Assembly (NCBI GenBank): GCA_011037195.1
Contig: JAAEAF010002620.1
Coordinates: forward strand, 1 to 64,000
Length of the DNA: 64,000 nt
Source of the DNA: Triatoma infestans
Taxonomy: Eukaryota; Arthropoda; Insecta; Hemiptera; Reduviidae
Direction of reading: 5' to 3'
Under the pieces are notes generated by a model. That model had not been told where the DNA came from. It was given only the letters and a program-made list of their open reading frames with translations, and did no database searches. The translations under genes and the position numbers were made by a program. Positions within the stretch are counted from its first letter, which is position 1. Each line of letters starts with the position of its first letter. This document shows positions 32,871-44,300 of this stretch, in pieces.

Positions 32871-34640
32871 GTTCACTTTTCTAGAGCCTTGCTTAAATTG
32901 GGGATTCCTAAAAAATTAGTACGATTCATAAAAATGACGCTAAGGGGAGAGACAATTTTTTGGTTGAAAGTGTTTAAGACAAGGGAGGGACAAGATCAAT
33001 TATTTTCCAATCTTGCGCTGGAGACTGCTATAAGAGCCATCCATACCTACTAACCCAAATGGTACGATACAATCGGATGACACGTTCATTTAGCCAACGT
33101 GGATGATGTGATAACGGCAAAGAGTGAAGCGACATTAGTGGGATCTTTTTAGGAATTCGAGATGGCTGCCAAAAAATTGGGACTACAAATTAACCTGGAT
33201 AAGACCTTGTATATGAAGTCGTCTATATCCTCATTTAATAGAAGGATCATCAGGCTGGGAGAGTACTCCCTCAGGATTGGGGGTTAGTTTAAGTACCTTA
33301 GTACGATCGTCACTGGAATAAATGAAGTAGGTATAGTATAAAAGGGAGAATTGCGGTAAGAAATAGATGTTATTTCTCCTTATGGAAAAGCCATGCTGTC
33401 TAAAATAATGTCACAGAGGGCTAAATTGCTTCTAAATAAAACCATTATCAGGCCAGTAGTGAAGCATGGGTACTAACAAAAAATAATTAACTTCACCTGA
33501 GTATCTGGGAGAGAAAGATATTAAGCCCTGTAAAAGTCAACCGTGGTAAATGGAGAAGCAGAACGAACAATGAACAATGAACGTCGTATATGGCGAACCA
33601 GATTTGGTGTGCCTTGTAAAGACGGCGAAAATTAATTGGATGAGACACGTAGAGGAGAGAATGGCAGATTCTAGAATTCCTAAAAAGCTTTTAGACGGAG
33701 GACCAGGTGGAAAAATGAAAAGAGCATTTGGGTGTAGCTTATTTCCGACGAATTGTCATATGTGGTTTCACGGTTAGTCATGGGGCATGGACATTGAATG
33801 GTGAATGAGCAAGGATGGGTCTGTGGGGGATAGGAGCTGTAGGTGTTGACAGGAGGAGCTAAGTGAGCATGTGTTGTTAGATTGCCCTCCGAATTCTGAT
33901 CTGCATCAGCGGCTTCAGAGAGAGGTTGGTTTCCACGTTGCTTTGGAGAACAATAGTCTGTCCCTGCTGCTCGAAAATGGTGCCGCCTACAGAGGTTTTA
34001 GGCGTTTTGCAGTAGAAGCATTTAAAGGGAGAATGGAATGGGTCGATAGGGGCTGATTTGGTAAGTAGTTTGCATGTTAGAATGAAAGTAATTTATTGCG
34101 TGAATGTTGCATGAATGCAGGCTTCAGGCTAGCGGTTTAGTTATGATCCTTAGTTTTAGGCTAGTTTGTAAGGTTAGATGTAGGGTTTTCTCGTAACCTC
34201 AGGAATATTGAGTAGTGAGGGGTGTAAGAGTGTGCATGGTTGAATGAACGAGCTTAGTGTGCAAGGATGTATATTAATTTTAACTGTATTGGCATGAATG
34301 GAAGATAGGTTAGGTTCTTTGTCCCCCCAGGAATATCGAGTACTTGGGGGGATTTGTAGGTTACGATTAGCTTATTTCCATTATTTTGGGGCGTCACGCT
34401 CAGCGTTAGGGGGCACCATTCAGGTTAGGGGCTTCTATACGGGCGGGTATGCGCGAGAGCCAAGGGACCGCGCACCCAGAGTGCCTTTGTCAATAAATAA
34501 ATAATAAAGGAAAAGAGCACGACCTCGCTTGCGATGGCTTGACGATGTGGAGATAGATGGATGTCAGAAACCTGGGTGTGAGAAGAGAAGGCTTCATGTT
34601 TCGAACAGGAATGAGTGAATGCTGAAGGTGGCCAAGGTTC
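32855..34640 (+). pseudogene. RTE-like non-LTR retrotransposon relic with a nested insertion
   Basis: The frame at 32868-33053 contains FSRALLKLGIPKKLVRFIKM, the palm region of an RTE-type reverse transcriptase. A degenerate A-x-VDDV catalytic loop follows at 33095-33115, then MAAKKLGLQINLDKT. The frame at 33577-33740 reads WMRHVEERMADSRIPKKLL and GGPGGKMKRA. The RTE tail resumes at 34508-34600 as RKRARPRLRWLDDVE. The gap at about 33740-34500 is a separate insertion. Multiple stops show a dead copy. Confidence 0.7.
33740..34506 (+). pseudogene. R1-like retrotransposon 3' end nested in the RTE relic
   Basis: The frame at about 33840-34056 contains a C-x2-C, then SEHVLLDCPPNSDLHQRL and GFRRFAVEAFKGRMEW. 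This is the zinc-knuckle C-terminal region of R1-clade polyproteins. A 3' UTR follows, ending in an AATAAATAAATAATAAAG tail at 34490-34508. Flanking RTE sequence resumes directly afterwards. Confidence 0.6.
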
Positions 34641-36040
34641 TTACAGGACCGTAGCCCTGCAGTTAGTAATTATATCATGAATTACATATACCAAACTTGG
34701 GTTACTGAGTGACATATACATACCTCTAACTTTTATTTTTAACATTTTTCTGAAAAATATAATTTGGTTGATTGTAGGGGAGTTACGACTTAAGGCTGCC
34801 ATGTTGTAGAATAATAGAGGCAATCTTTGGAATGTTAGATTCAAGTCAGATCTCCTTGCTCCTCGTTCTATGAATTGGATGATGAATTAGTCATATTATT
34901 TAGTAAAAATCCATTTGAAGAAAGTGTCCAATTGGAATTGTAAACATAGTAATGCGAAAATATTTATATATATAGAATTGTTTATATATATAAAATCCTT
35001 TATTAATAATTCATAGTTTTAAGGGACTAAAAATGCATAAGAACGCTGTCACTTACCAATAATCAGCGACTTTTTGGAATTGAACATGTTATAATCATAA
35101 ACTCTAAAGAATTTGACAATTTACCAATCATTCCAACCAACGAATTATGTACATTTCCATGATAAAACTTAGAAATTACTAATATTACTAATTATTATAA
35201 ATTAAATTATTATTTTAATTAAATTAATTATTATTATAAATAAATTATTATTACTAATTAAAATAAATGGATATATTACTAAATTTAACTTTATTAATAA
35301 TTTTTTGTTTTAATGAAAGCATGAACTAGTATTTGAATACATCTCTCTCTTTATATTACATGACTGAATAAGAAAGCGTATAATTAATTCTATATATAAA
35401 AGGAACCAGCATCTGTTGCATTTTTCCTAATTTTCCTTTTCTTTATTTTTCATTTTTTTTAATATCCAATTGATGAGGGGCAATTAAATGAAGAAATTAT
35501 TTATAAATCTATTTAAATGATTGTAGTTTTTTTTTTTTTTTTTTTACATTTTTTTATAGGAATGTGGATTAGCCACTTCTTGATGGATCTTCTCGTCCCT
35601 GTGGTTTTTCCCAGCTAATAGCCTCAATACATTAACACACACACACTCACCGCCAGCAGAGGGAGTTCATGTGTGCAGTGACTTGGTTGTAGCGTAACCA
35701 TATGCAAACTCTAGCTCACAGTCACCCACATATACACACACCCACACTAACTCCTATGTCACATTTTGTACAATTTATAGACGTTTGTTTGTATAATACT
35801 GACACACAAGTACCATTTTTGATGATCTAAAAAGATGCTTTATAACATTTCCTTGTTATAAAGCCTTTATCTGTTTGTTAATAAACATAAGTATCAGGCT
35901 GAAACTATTGAAAATAATTAGGTTGAATTCGGTATCTACCTAGTTGGGATTAAGATTATGCTTCATTTCAATTTCCTCTTGGTAAGAATCCATACGCAAC
36001 ATAAAGTTTATGAGCGCATGTTAAAGTGGTGGATGAAGCT
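34641..36040. other. Intergenic, no gene recognised
   Basis: AT-rich with TTAA-type repeats (35180-35270) and poly-T at 35528-35545. The block 35570-35660 (TGGATTAGCCACTTCTTGAT, CCCAGCTAATAGCC) shares a motif with 62846-62910, suggesting a minor dispersed repeat. Confidence 0.4.
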
Positions 36041-36760
36041 ATTTAGCTATGCAAAAGCATCGAATTCCTAAATTGTGCTATCTGCGCCTGAAAGAACTTG
36101 TGGATGTCCCATCGATCCCTTACAATTGGGCTCTGGAACTTAGAAACTATTTAACAGTAACTGGGGCTCAAAATCTCTGGCATGACCAAAATTTAATATC
36201 ACTAAAAAACATTTATAAAGAAATTATATATGCATTTAAACTTAATTTAATAAGTAAAGATATAAATTTTGTTTTGAACTCCACTTTTAATCCCCATTAT
36301 AGGCTATTGAGTAACTTTGGCTATGATACAATATATACCGGTCTGAATTGCTCGATTGATAAGTTATGAATATTATTTCAATTTAGAATGGCCTCAAATA
36401 AAGTAACTAGAGTTATTATTGGATCTGAAAGATTTCAATTAATGCCAATGATGACTGCAAAATCTGCCACTCTTCCGACAAGGACACTTTAACACACTTC
36501 TTAATTTCTTGCAATGCCTTGGACCACCTGAGATCTAAATTCATAAATAAATATTTGCCTCTTTTAAAATCTGAAAATTATATTATAGAAGCTCTTTTGA
36601 GCGATATAAACCAAAATAAACTAAATGACATATACTTTTTTGTTAGAAAAAGCCTAAATTGCAGACAAGCCATTCTCAATAAATACACAACTAGCTTAGT
36701 AGTGGGAAGGGAAGGAAAATAGGCAAAATGAAATCAAAAGAATGAATAAATAAATGGATA
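36041..36760 (+). pseudogene. Non-LTR retrotransposon 3' end (family N1)
   Basis: The frame at 36049-36369 (LPxLCYLRLKELV-like start, YNWALELRNYL, GAQNLWHDQN) is followed, after frame shifts, by a C-x2-C-x8-H-x5-C cluster at about 36455-36515 and HLRSKFINKYLPLL. It ends with an AATAAATAAATGG tail. The zinc cluster and spacing match the element at 12264-12965, so both are 3' ends of one family. Confidence 0.6.
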
Positions 36761-36916
36761 AGACAAAACTATTGTAAAATGTTGTGATAATTGCTATGGT
36801 GATATTACTATTCCATTACGTGTATTATTAATAATTTGTTACTTTCTAAAAATTAAGTTTTAAAGTTTATGTTTATTTGTTTATGTTTGCCGTGCTTATT
36901 GTAAAAATGTTCATTT

Positions 36917-37340
36917 ATCTGATGTATCTCTTAATTGGCTGATCGGCCGTGGGGTACCATAAGAAAAACACTAAAAAATTTTTTTAAAGTGTTTTTTATT
37001 AATGGCCCGACGTTTCGACAAACATTGTTTGTCTGCTTCAGGAGCTATCTTAGAATCGGGAAATTTTGTATGCTCTGTTAATTATTACATTTCAATTATG
37101 ACTGTGATCTATAAAGATAGACACTGAATAGATAGACAGAGTATAGATCACAGCCATAATTGAACATGTAGTAATTAACAGAGCATACAAAATTTTCCGA
37201 TTCTAAGATAACCCCTGAAGAAGACAAACAATGTTTGTCGAAACGTCGGGCCATTAATAAAAAACACTTTAAAAAAATTTGTTAGTGTTTTTCTTATGGT
37301 ACCCCCCCGGCCGATCAGCCAACTAAGAGATACATCAGAT
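36917..37340. mobile_element. 424-bp near-perfect palindromic element with CATTT target duplication
   Basis: The left arm (36917-37116) starts ATCTGATGTATCTCTTAATT and the right arm (37138-37340) is its reverse complement with few mismatches. A ~20-bp spacer holds TAGACACTGAATAGATAGAC. It is flanked by CATTT at 36912-36916 and 37341-37345. The arms contain the CTGAAGAAG/hairpin/CGAAACGTCGGG motif. It is non-coding and folds into one long hairpin. Confidence 0.85.
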
Positions 37341-37345
37341 CATTT

Positions 37346-37964
37346 CTAACGGCCAACAACTTCTACAATTTGATATATATAGTGTTCATTTATCTTTTGG
37401 TTCATATCACTTGTATCTCTCTCTTTTTATTATTTTAAATAAAACTCAAAAGAAAACTGTTTAATTTGAAATATTGTCTATTTGTCAGTGATGATTAAAT
37501 CTAATTTTTTATAATGATTTCTTTATGAGAGTACTATATGTATGACACATGTGTATGTATTAAGGTTTTTATTATTTTTTATGTGTGTATCTTTATTTTA
37601 TTTTATTTTTGGTCAAATCAGAGTTAATTGTAAGCATGTTAATTACCTGGACTCCCTAGCTATAAAATGTATTTTCTATAAGCAAAAAAAAAAAAAAAAT
37701 CCTCTTGGTAATCGGGTAGGGGTACCTTGATTAATTTCAGTACAGTGATCAAAATCCATATAACCGAAATTGTAGAAATTTGCAATTGATTTCATTTAAT
37801 GTTCGATGTAGTGCATTATTATAACTGAAAATAAACGAATTATTCTTGTTTACGACATAGACATATTTGCTTCATAACAAACCAATAGTCAGCGCTTCAA
37901 TCAACCTCCCCCAACACCGGTTCAGCAAATTTGGAGGTTCCCTTAATTTCACAGATTCTCCAAA
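37346..37964. other. AT-rich non-coding interval
   Basis: No gene recognised. Confidence 0.3.
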
Positions 37965-38200
37965 ACTTCCACACAATCAATTTTCCCGGAAAAATATTTC
38001 AAATAAATCTTTATATGTGCAGTTAATAGTTATGAGGATTAAAGAAAATCGGTAAAACCGTGTTCAAGAAAAAGTATTCAGTAAAGGCGCACTTCACAGA
38101 AATCATTGAATCGTTCCAATGGTGTTATCTAAACAGAATATTAGAATTGTTTTTTGAGTTATTTGGTTCATATACACCACAAACAGAGATAGAGCTTGTA
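37965..38200 (+). mobile_element. HINE fragment, diverged
   Basis: Contains TTTTCCCGGAAAAATATTTC, AAATAAATCTTTATATGTGC and GAAAATCGG..ACCGTG..AAGTATTCAGTAAAGGCGCA blocks of the long subfamily, then a short GTTTTTTGAGTTATTTGGTTC part. Neither terminus is present. Confidence 0.5.
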
Positions 38201-39589
38201 AGAAAGAAAGACCGTTTGCTAAAACATTCTTTTCATGTACGGGTCCAAATTAGAAATGCTTCAACAGTTGTTGATGCAGTACACTCGGACACTGGTTGTG
38301 TAGATCAATAAGGAGAAAACAGTATAAAGAAAGTTAACCTATGATGATAAAAAGAAATGAAAATCTCCAGCCTGATACCATGGAGATCCTGTTATATAAC
38401 TTGAAAGAGAAAGCTTATCTGCCTCCTAAAGTGCTGCAGGTTTTATAGAGTTATAAGAAGGGGGAATTATGTTGTTATTCGGATAAAACATAAACCAAAA
38501 AAGGCCACCCGATGTGACAATTTAAATTGACTCCTATTAAAAACAGGTTATAGTTATTTAAAAAAAATACAATAAAATAAAATAAACGAAAATTAATAAC
38601 TGAAATGTAAGCAGAATATTTTAATTGCCTCAGCCTGGCCATAATACGATATGAATGGCTGATACATACATATATTTTTTTCTTGCTTTTAATTTTTATA
38701 GAGGTGAAAATATTTGTCAGCGAAATAGAACCGCATAGAGGTTTACCACATCAGCTTTATTAAGTTTCAATGTTTTGATAAAATTAGTCAATCACTTTTC
38801 ATTTAATAGAATATCATCAAAAGGTAATTAAGAAAGAAAAACAAGACAAGACTATAGCTCATGTAAACATAGAGAAAATTTAGATTAATGAGATGGAATG
38901 AATGAGAATGGATATTTATATAATAAATGAAAGCTAATCGTAAGGAAACTGTCCTATTGTTATCAGACATTCCATCAATGTTCTTATAGTAATTACTTTT
39001 TAAAAAGTCATTAATTTTTACTTATCATAACCATTAATGTTTTTCGAAAAACAGAAGTCTATATTTTTATTTTTGTTTCATTTCTTTCTTTTGATATCTA
39101 TTATAAATAATAATAAAAATATATTTAATGAAAGTCATAATGTTTACAACAAAGAATATTGACATTTCTATACAGGAAGCCCTTAAAATGTTGAACGGTG
39201 CTAATTTTTTTTTATTTGTTTTTAGAAACCAAGTACCGGCCTAACCAGTAAATGAATTCAGGAATTCCTGATTAACATTGTTTTTGCTTCAATCATTCAT
39301 TGTAAATAAAAATATATTATCCACTTTTTAAGTCATTTGAGAACGAGATTAATAAAAACTAGTAAATCTGTTTTATTACCCATAAAAAAGCATTGTTTAG
39401 TAAACAAAAGTAGAAAATATTTATATGTTAATAGGAATTTCAAATTTATTTATATTTATACATTATTTATATATTATAAAATTCTTATGAATATTCTGTT
39501 TTATATTTATATCTGTATTGAAGAGATGGCTGGAATAGATAGTCTCGAAATATTCTGAGATAAATAAATTTATCTGAAAGCTCTGTTGA
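38201..39589. other. Intergenic, no gene recognised
   Basis: AT-rich. The open frames at 38060-38311 and 39337-39558 show no recognisable domain. Confidence 0.35.
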
Positions 39590-39638
39590 TTTTGTTTGCA
39601 TTTTTTTCATGAAATGGTTCACGATTTTCTTTAAATTT

Positions 39639-39728
39639 AATATATTAATTATATTATATTGAAGTATAATTATACTATACTTCAATATATTAATTATATT
39701 ATATTGAAGTATAATTATACTATACTTC
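39639..39728. repeat. Two exact 45-bp tandem copies with internal palindrome
   Basis: The unit AATATATTAATTATATTATA..TTC occurs twice with no difference (39639-39683, 39684-39728). Each unit ends in the palindrome GAAGTATAATTATACTATACTTC (imperfect at its centre). It lies where HINE copies have the ACACATACAAAGAGC block. Confidence 0.85.
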
Positions 39729-39985
39729 ACTTTTATTTCAAACATTTTGCGGAAAAAAATTCATGATTGAGGTTCCTGAGGGAAGCTATGGCGTGCGTCG
39801 GCTCTCATATAGAGTGCCAATTCAGTGAGTTGTGCAGTTCCTTCACCCGGTAAATTGTTCAGTTGAATGCGATGTAAAAAATTCTGAGTTTTGAGAAAAG
39901 TATTAAGAGGATGTTTTACGATGATTTTAACTTTTTCTTACGCTATAAAAGAAAATGTTACGATTTTATCAAATTTTCGAACCAG

Positions 39986-40172
39986 GGAAGGGAATAGGTA
40001 AGTGGTTAACGTACTGGACTCCCACGCGGAGGACCCGGGTTCGAGTCCAGCTGTGCTACTTAGATTTTTTTCTTCCTAGGAGCCTCTACAGCTCACTAGG
40101 TGATGGAAAGTGTTGGGTGTAACGAAAGAACACTGTCCGGAGGCCGGCATTGCAATGAGAAGGGCGCTTCAC
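39986..40172 (+). repeat. tRNA-derived SINE, family B
   Basis: AGGGAAGGGAATAGGTAAGT head, GACCCGGGTTCGAGTCCAGC B-box, then TTCCTAGGAGCCTCTACAGC, GGTGATGGAAAGTGTTGGGT and AGGCCGGCATTGCAATGAGA. It matches the 18935 copy in inverse orientation. Confidence 0.85.
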
Positions 40173-40395
40173 TTTTATTTAAAACATTTTTCCAAAAAAT
40201 TGAATACGTGGCGCTAATTTCAAATATTATATGCAATTAGTTCAGTGTTTTTAGTGCGCTCTACTAGGCCACAATATAATCACTTCTCTATCTGGAAAAC
40301 TTACCCCCTATATATGACAAATTTGTCATTTTATATATAATTGTACTAACAGGCGTAACAAAAAGTCGTGTAAGTGTTTCACATCATATTTTTAC

Positions 40396-41158
40396 CATAC
40401 ATACATATGTAGTTTTATACTTATAATTTGGAACATTTTTTACCAGCACATTGATGGTTTTGTGGGGTTCTGATGATGGATTCTAAGTTCTAGGTTCTCT
40501 TTTAAGAAATTTTCTTAAAAAATTCTTTTTAAGAAAAATAATTGCTTTTTAAGAAAGAATGTGTTTTCTTCGCATATAGTTTTAAGAACAATTAAATATG
40601 GTGATTCATTGAAGTTTGAAAACAATTTGTCAGTTATAACTGGAAAAATATGATAACAGAAAATCTCGTGTGATTCATATTAGGTTTTTATATGTATAAA
40701 AAGTATTATGAATATGCTCCTTGTGATATGTAAATATATAGCAACAAATGGAAGAAATTAAGAAGTGAACATTGATATTTTGTTTAATTACACATCTTTC
40801 TAGTTCAGTTTTCAATGCAGTAGCCAAATAAAAATAAAAATTTAAAAGAATTAAGATTTAAATAGAAAAAAAAAATGTCAATTTATCATTTAATGAAATC
40901 CGTATTTAAAAAATTACAAAACATAATCTTGATGTCGACTTTAAAAATATAATTATTTAGCATATTTATAAGTTATTGATAGGTTATTTTAATTGTTATT
41001 ATAATTTTGCACATTCTGCGAAATTACCTTACATTTAATTAAGATAATTGAAAAATTATCGACTGTTAAAATTTAAAACATAAGCATTGTTATATATTTA
41101 TTAATGATAAACTATATTTCTTTATTCCATTGAAATTAATGAAGAATTGATTTTACAG
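40396..41158. other. 5' flank or first intron of the FAR gene
   Basis: AT-rich sequence ending in a strong acceptor (TTGATTTTACAG). The expected first coding exon of the reductase (start Met to the conserved FY..G before the Rossmann fold) could not be identified here. Confidence 0.4.
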
Positions 41159-41331
41159 GTAGAGCCCTGGAAGGGCAGACGATTCTAATAACTGGTGGGA
41201 CTGGATTTCTGGGCAAAGTATTGACTGAAAAATTATTGAGGAGTTGCGATGTTAAACACATCTATATACTAATTAGAGAGAAAAAAGGAAAATCAATAAA
41301 TGAAAGAATAAACGCTATACTAGAAGATCCG
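41159..41331 (+). CDS. FAR exon (Rossmann fold start)
   Basis: Acceptor TTTTACAG, donor GTTAGT. It enters with two bases of a split codon. It encodes GQTILITGGTGFLGK, then LIREKKGKSINERI. The preceding coding exon is unknown. Confidence 0.92.
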
Positions 41332-44300
41332 GTTAGTATCATTTTAAATAAACATATAAAACATAAGAAATTAGCTTTTCTATTTTAATTTCTTTCAATA
41401 ATGCTGTGTTGTGTTTTTCCAGACTTTATAGTTGCTCAAACTCATTTTTTGCCATGTTTCATTTTCTTTTATTTTATTTTAAAATTCTAACCAATAAACA
41501 ATATTAATATTTGATTTTGTTTTTTTGCACTTCGTTAAAGACTAATTTGTAACTCTTCAGGCACGATAAAAAGTAGAAATATGTCAAAAGTCGCGATAAC
41601 AGCTCATAGAAGCGTTCAACTGTCGCAACTTAGCATATTGTTCTTTAATTGCTAATTTTGTTGCATAACAACATCCGCCAATGATATCCACTATCTCTTC
41701 AAGAAGGCCAAACATTACATCTGAAGCTTATTACCCAGAATTCGACAGAATGTACAAAAAAAAAATGCACAAATAAAAAGTTCCAATCCAGTAACCCACC
41801 AATCCTTCCTCCTGCCGAATCTCAAGAATTTCGGTATCTTAGTCTTAAATAACGCATGCGATGAATTCGCTACCAAACTCAGAATTCTATTCTACTGGAT
41901 AAATATACGGTTTCTTGCTGTTTGAAAAACAAACATGTTTAGAATTCCATGGTTCTTATTTCATTTGAAAGCTTTGGACAAGGGAAATCGTTCAGATTTA
42001 ATGTTGAGAATTAAAAAGGCAATCACTTTTGTTCTAATCTCAATAATAAGTTACCTGTTATGTAGGTATATGGCTATATACACATTATTAAAAAATATTC
42101 AAAATAAATAATACTTCTTGGTATAATCAAAAGATTCATAATATAATTGCTGCATACATTTTTATTTTAAAATGACGCATTAGTTTAAAATAAATAAGGA
42201 GTATTAATTAAGAAATTTCATTTACATTTTCAAAAATTTATCCTTTAAATTTTACAGCTTTTTTCTGTTTTATCTGCGGATAAACCAAAATTCAGGCAGA
42301 AAATATCCACAATGAGTGGTGACTGTGGTTTGCCAGGATTAGGATTGAGTCAAGAGGACAGACAAACAATTATTGATGAGGTGAATATCACTTTAAATAT
42401 TATATAACATTTTATAAACTCTCTTATGTCCCAACAAATAAATTGAATCAATTATAGTGATCATAAAAGTAAAGAAAACTAACTATATTTCCGGCAACAA
42501 ACTATGTTTATACTTCATTTTCTCGAACCTGGGACTTCCGCATGAGAGTCTAGTGCGCTACCACTGAGCTAATCCCTTCCCTCTTCGTTTTTATTACTAC
42601 TGACTTTATTTATGGACCTCCTCATTCCTGATGTAATTCTTGATCAAAGATGTCCGAAACGTTATATATAAACTTTTCTGCAATTTTTTTTTTTTCTTTG
42701 ATCCCTGGCATCAATTAAGAGAATGAAAAATTATTATATTTTATATTTCTTAAAGCAGATGTAAGTTGCTATTTTCTCCAATTACACAAACTGTTTTCTC
42801 GTTTTTTTATTTAAAAAAACTGCTTAATTTTTTATGAAAAATTCATTTGATTTTACCACAGGTAAAATTAGTATGCTCGTTAATCCGAAAACCCCTCTTT
42901 TACATCCCCTACAATCACAAATCGTTCATAGAAATCATTAATTTTGATTATTCAGAAAAATAATATATATTTCCTTTTTTAGGTAACCGTGATCTTTCAT
43001 GGTGCAGCCACTTTGAAGTTTGATGAAGACCTAAAGATCGCATATGCCATCAATATTAAGGGAACTAAACAAATGTTGGATCTTGCAAAAGAAGTAAAAC
43101 ATTTGAAAACATTTGTGCATATTTCTACAGCTTATACTAACTGTCATTTAAGCAAAATAGAAGAAAAAATTTACGATCCTCCAATGGATGAAGAAAGATT
43201 ACAACAGATGGTAGAAAATATGGACGATGAATTGATAAAAGCAATCCTACCTAAGTAAGTGACTTGAAGTTGATATGCAGTTCACATCGTGATCAAATTT
43301 CATCAAGCAAAATTAGATAGGGTTTTTAAAAGAAAAATTTATGCTTCATAGAAAATATCACTGCATTTTATATACCTCTTTCCACTAATACAGATATTCC
43401 TGCAAAGTGGGCAAATCTGTGGGGCACACAGATATATTTCCAAGCTTTCCGCCAATCTTTTTTTTTCCATAGTAATATAAATTAAATTCTTCATACGATT
43501 TTGTATAGGGAAGAACCTACATCTCATTTTTCCAATTCACACGAAGAGTCGCCTGCAAAAGAAAGCTTATCCCAATTACTTCTTTCTTCCTTTGTTGGAA
43601 GTATAAGTATTTTGCATTTATTTTACAGTTGAGTGTATCAACTGTATTTGCTCTGTGCAAATCTATGTTATTACACTGTTTGACAAAAACATCCTGATGA
43701 TGGGCGAAGGCGAAACCGGTCGATGACCACAAAAAAAAAACAGGCTATTACGGAAAATATCTCTGATTCTTTCCACCTCTACGAAACCAACCACAACAAC
43801 TGTTTTACATTTATGTAATTAAGAAATTAAGTCCTGTAGGTAAACTGCTCTCTGTTGGTAAAGCATCAGATTCAAAATCAAAAGCACACATTTGACCTAA
43901 TGCATCAAACATCAAACTTCATCACTGCTTCTTGCAGGTCCCTACCATTTTCTAGCCGTCTTTCCACATACAGATATAAACACTTGTATTAGTGAAGAAA
44001 TGTTGGAACTGGCATGGGAATTTATATTGGCAAGGGGTTCGTGTAAAACTTTACCAAAGCTGAAGATAATATCAACTTGAGGCCATGAAGAGTGTCAAAA
44101 TATTGTAATTGAGAAATCCTAATTTCATTTGATTTTGACGTGACCTTTTTATAACCTTTTAGAGATTTTGACCTTATAAAATGTGTTCAATATAACTTAT
44201 TAATCTTTGACTTGCGTTAACGCTTTTTTTTTCATTTATTCACATTAATTCAAAATTAATTCACTGAGCCCCATATAAGTCTGTGATGAGCTCATGATCT

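Larger units (their letters stand above)
39590..40395 (-). mobile_element. Old HINE relic carrying a SINE and a 45-bp tandem repeat
   Basis: Diverged HINE blocks (ACGATTTTCTTTAAATTTAA, CACTTTTATTTCAAACATTTT, ending GTCGTGTAAGTGTTTCACATCA) frame the SINE at 39986-40172 and the tandem repeat at 39639-39728. Rearranged hairpin-side blocks occur at 39925-39985. Confidence 0.45.

Noticed and set aside
38060..38311. 83-codon open frame (+) upstream of the FAR gene, considered as its first exon
   Set aside because: It begins in a HINE fragment, has no resemblance to a reductase N-terminus, and has no donor in the right phase.
42523..42584. tRNA-like sequence on the minus strand in a FAR intron
   Set aside because: It is a truncated SINE family B head; it lacks a complete cloverleaf.
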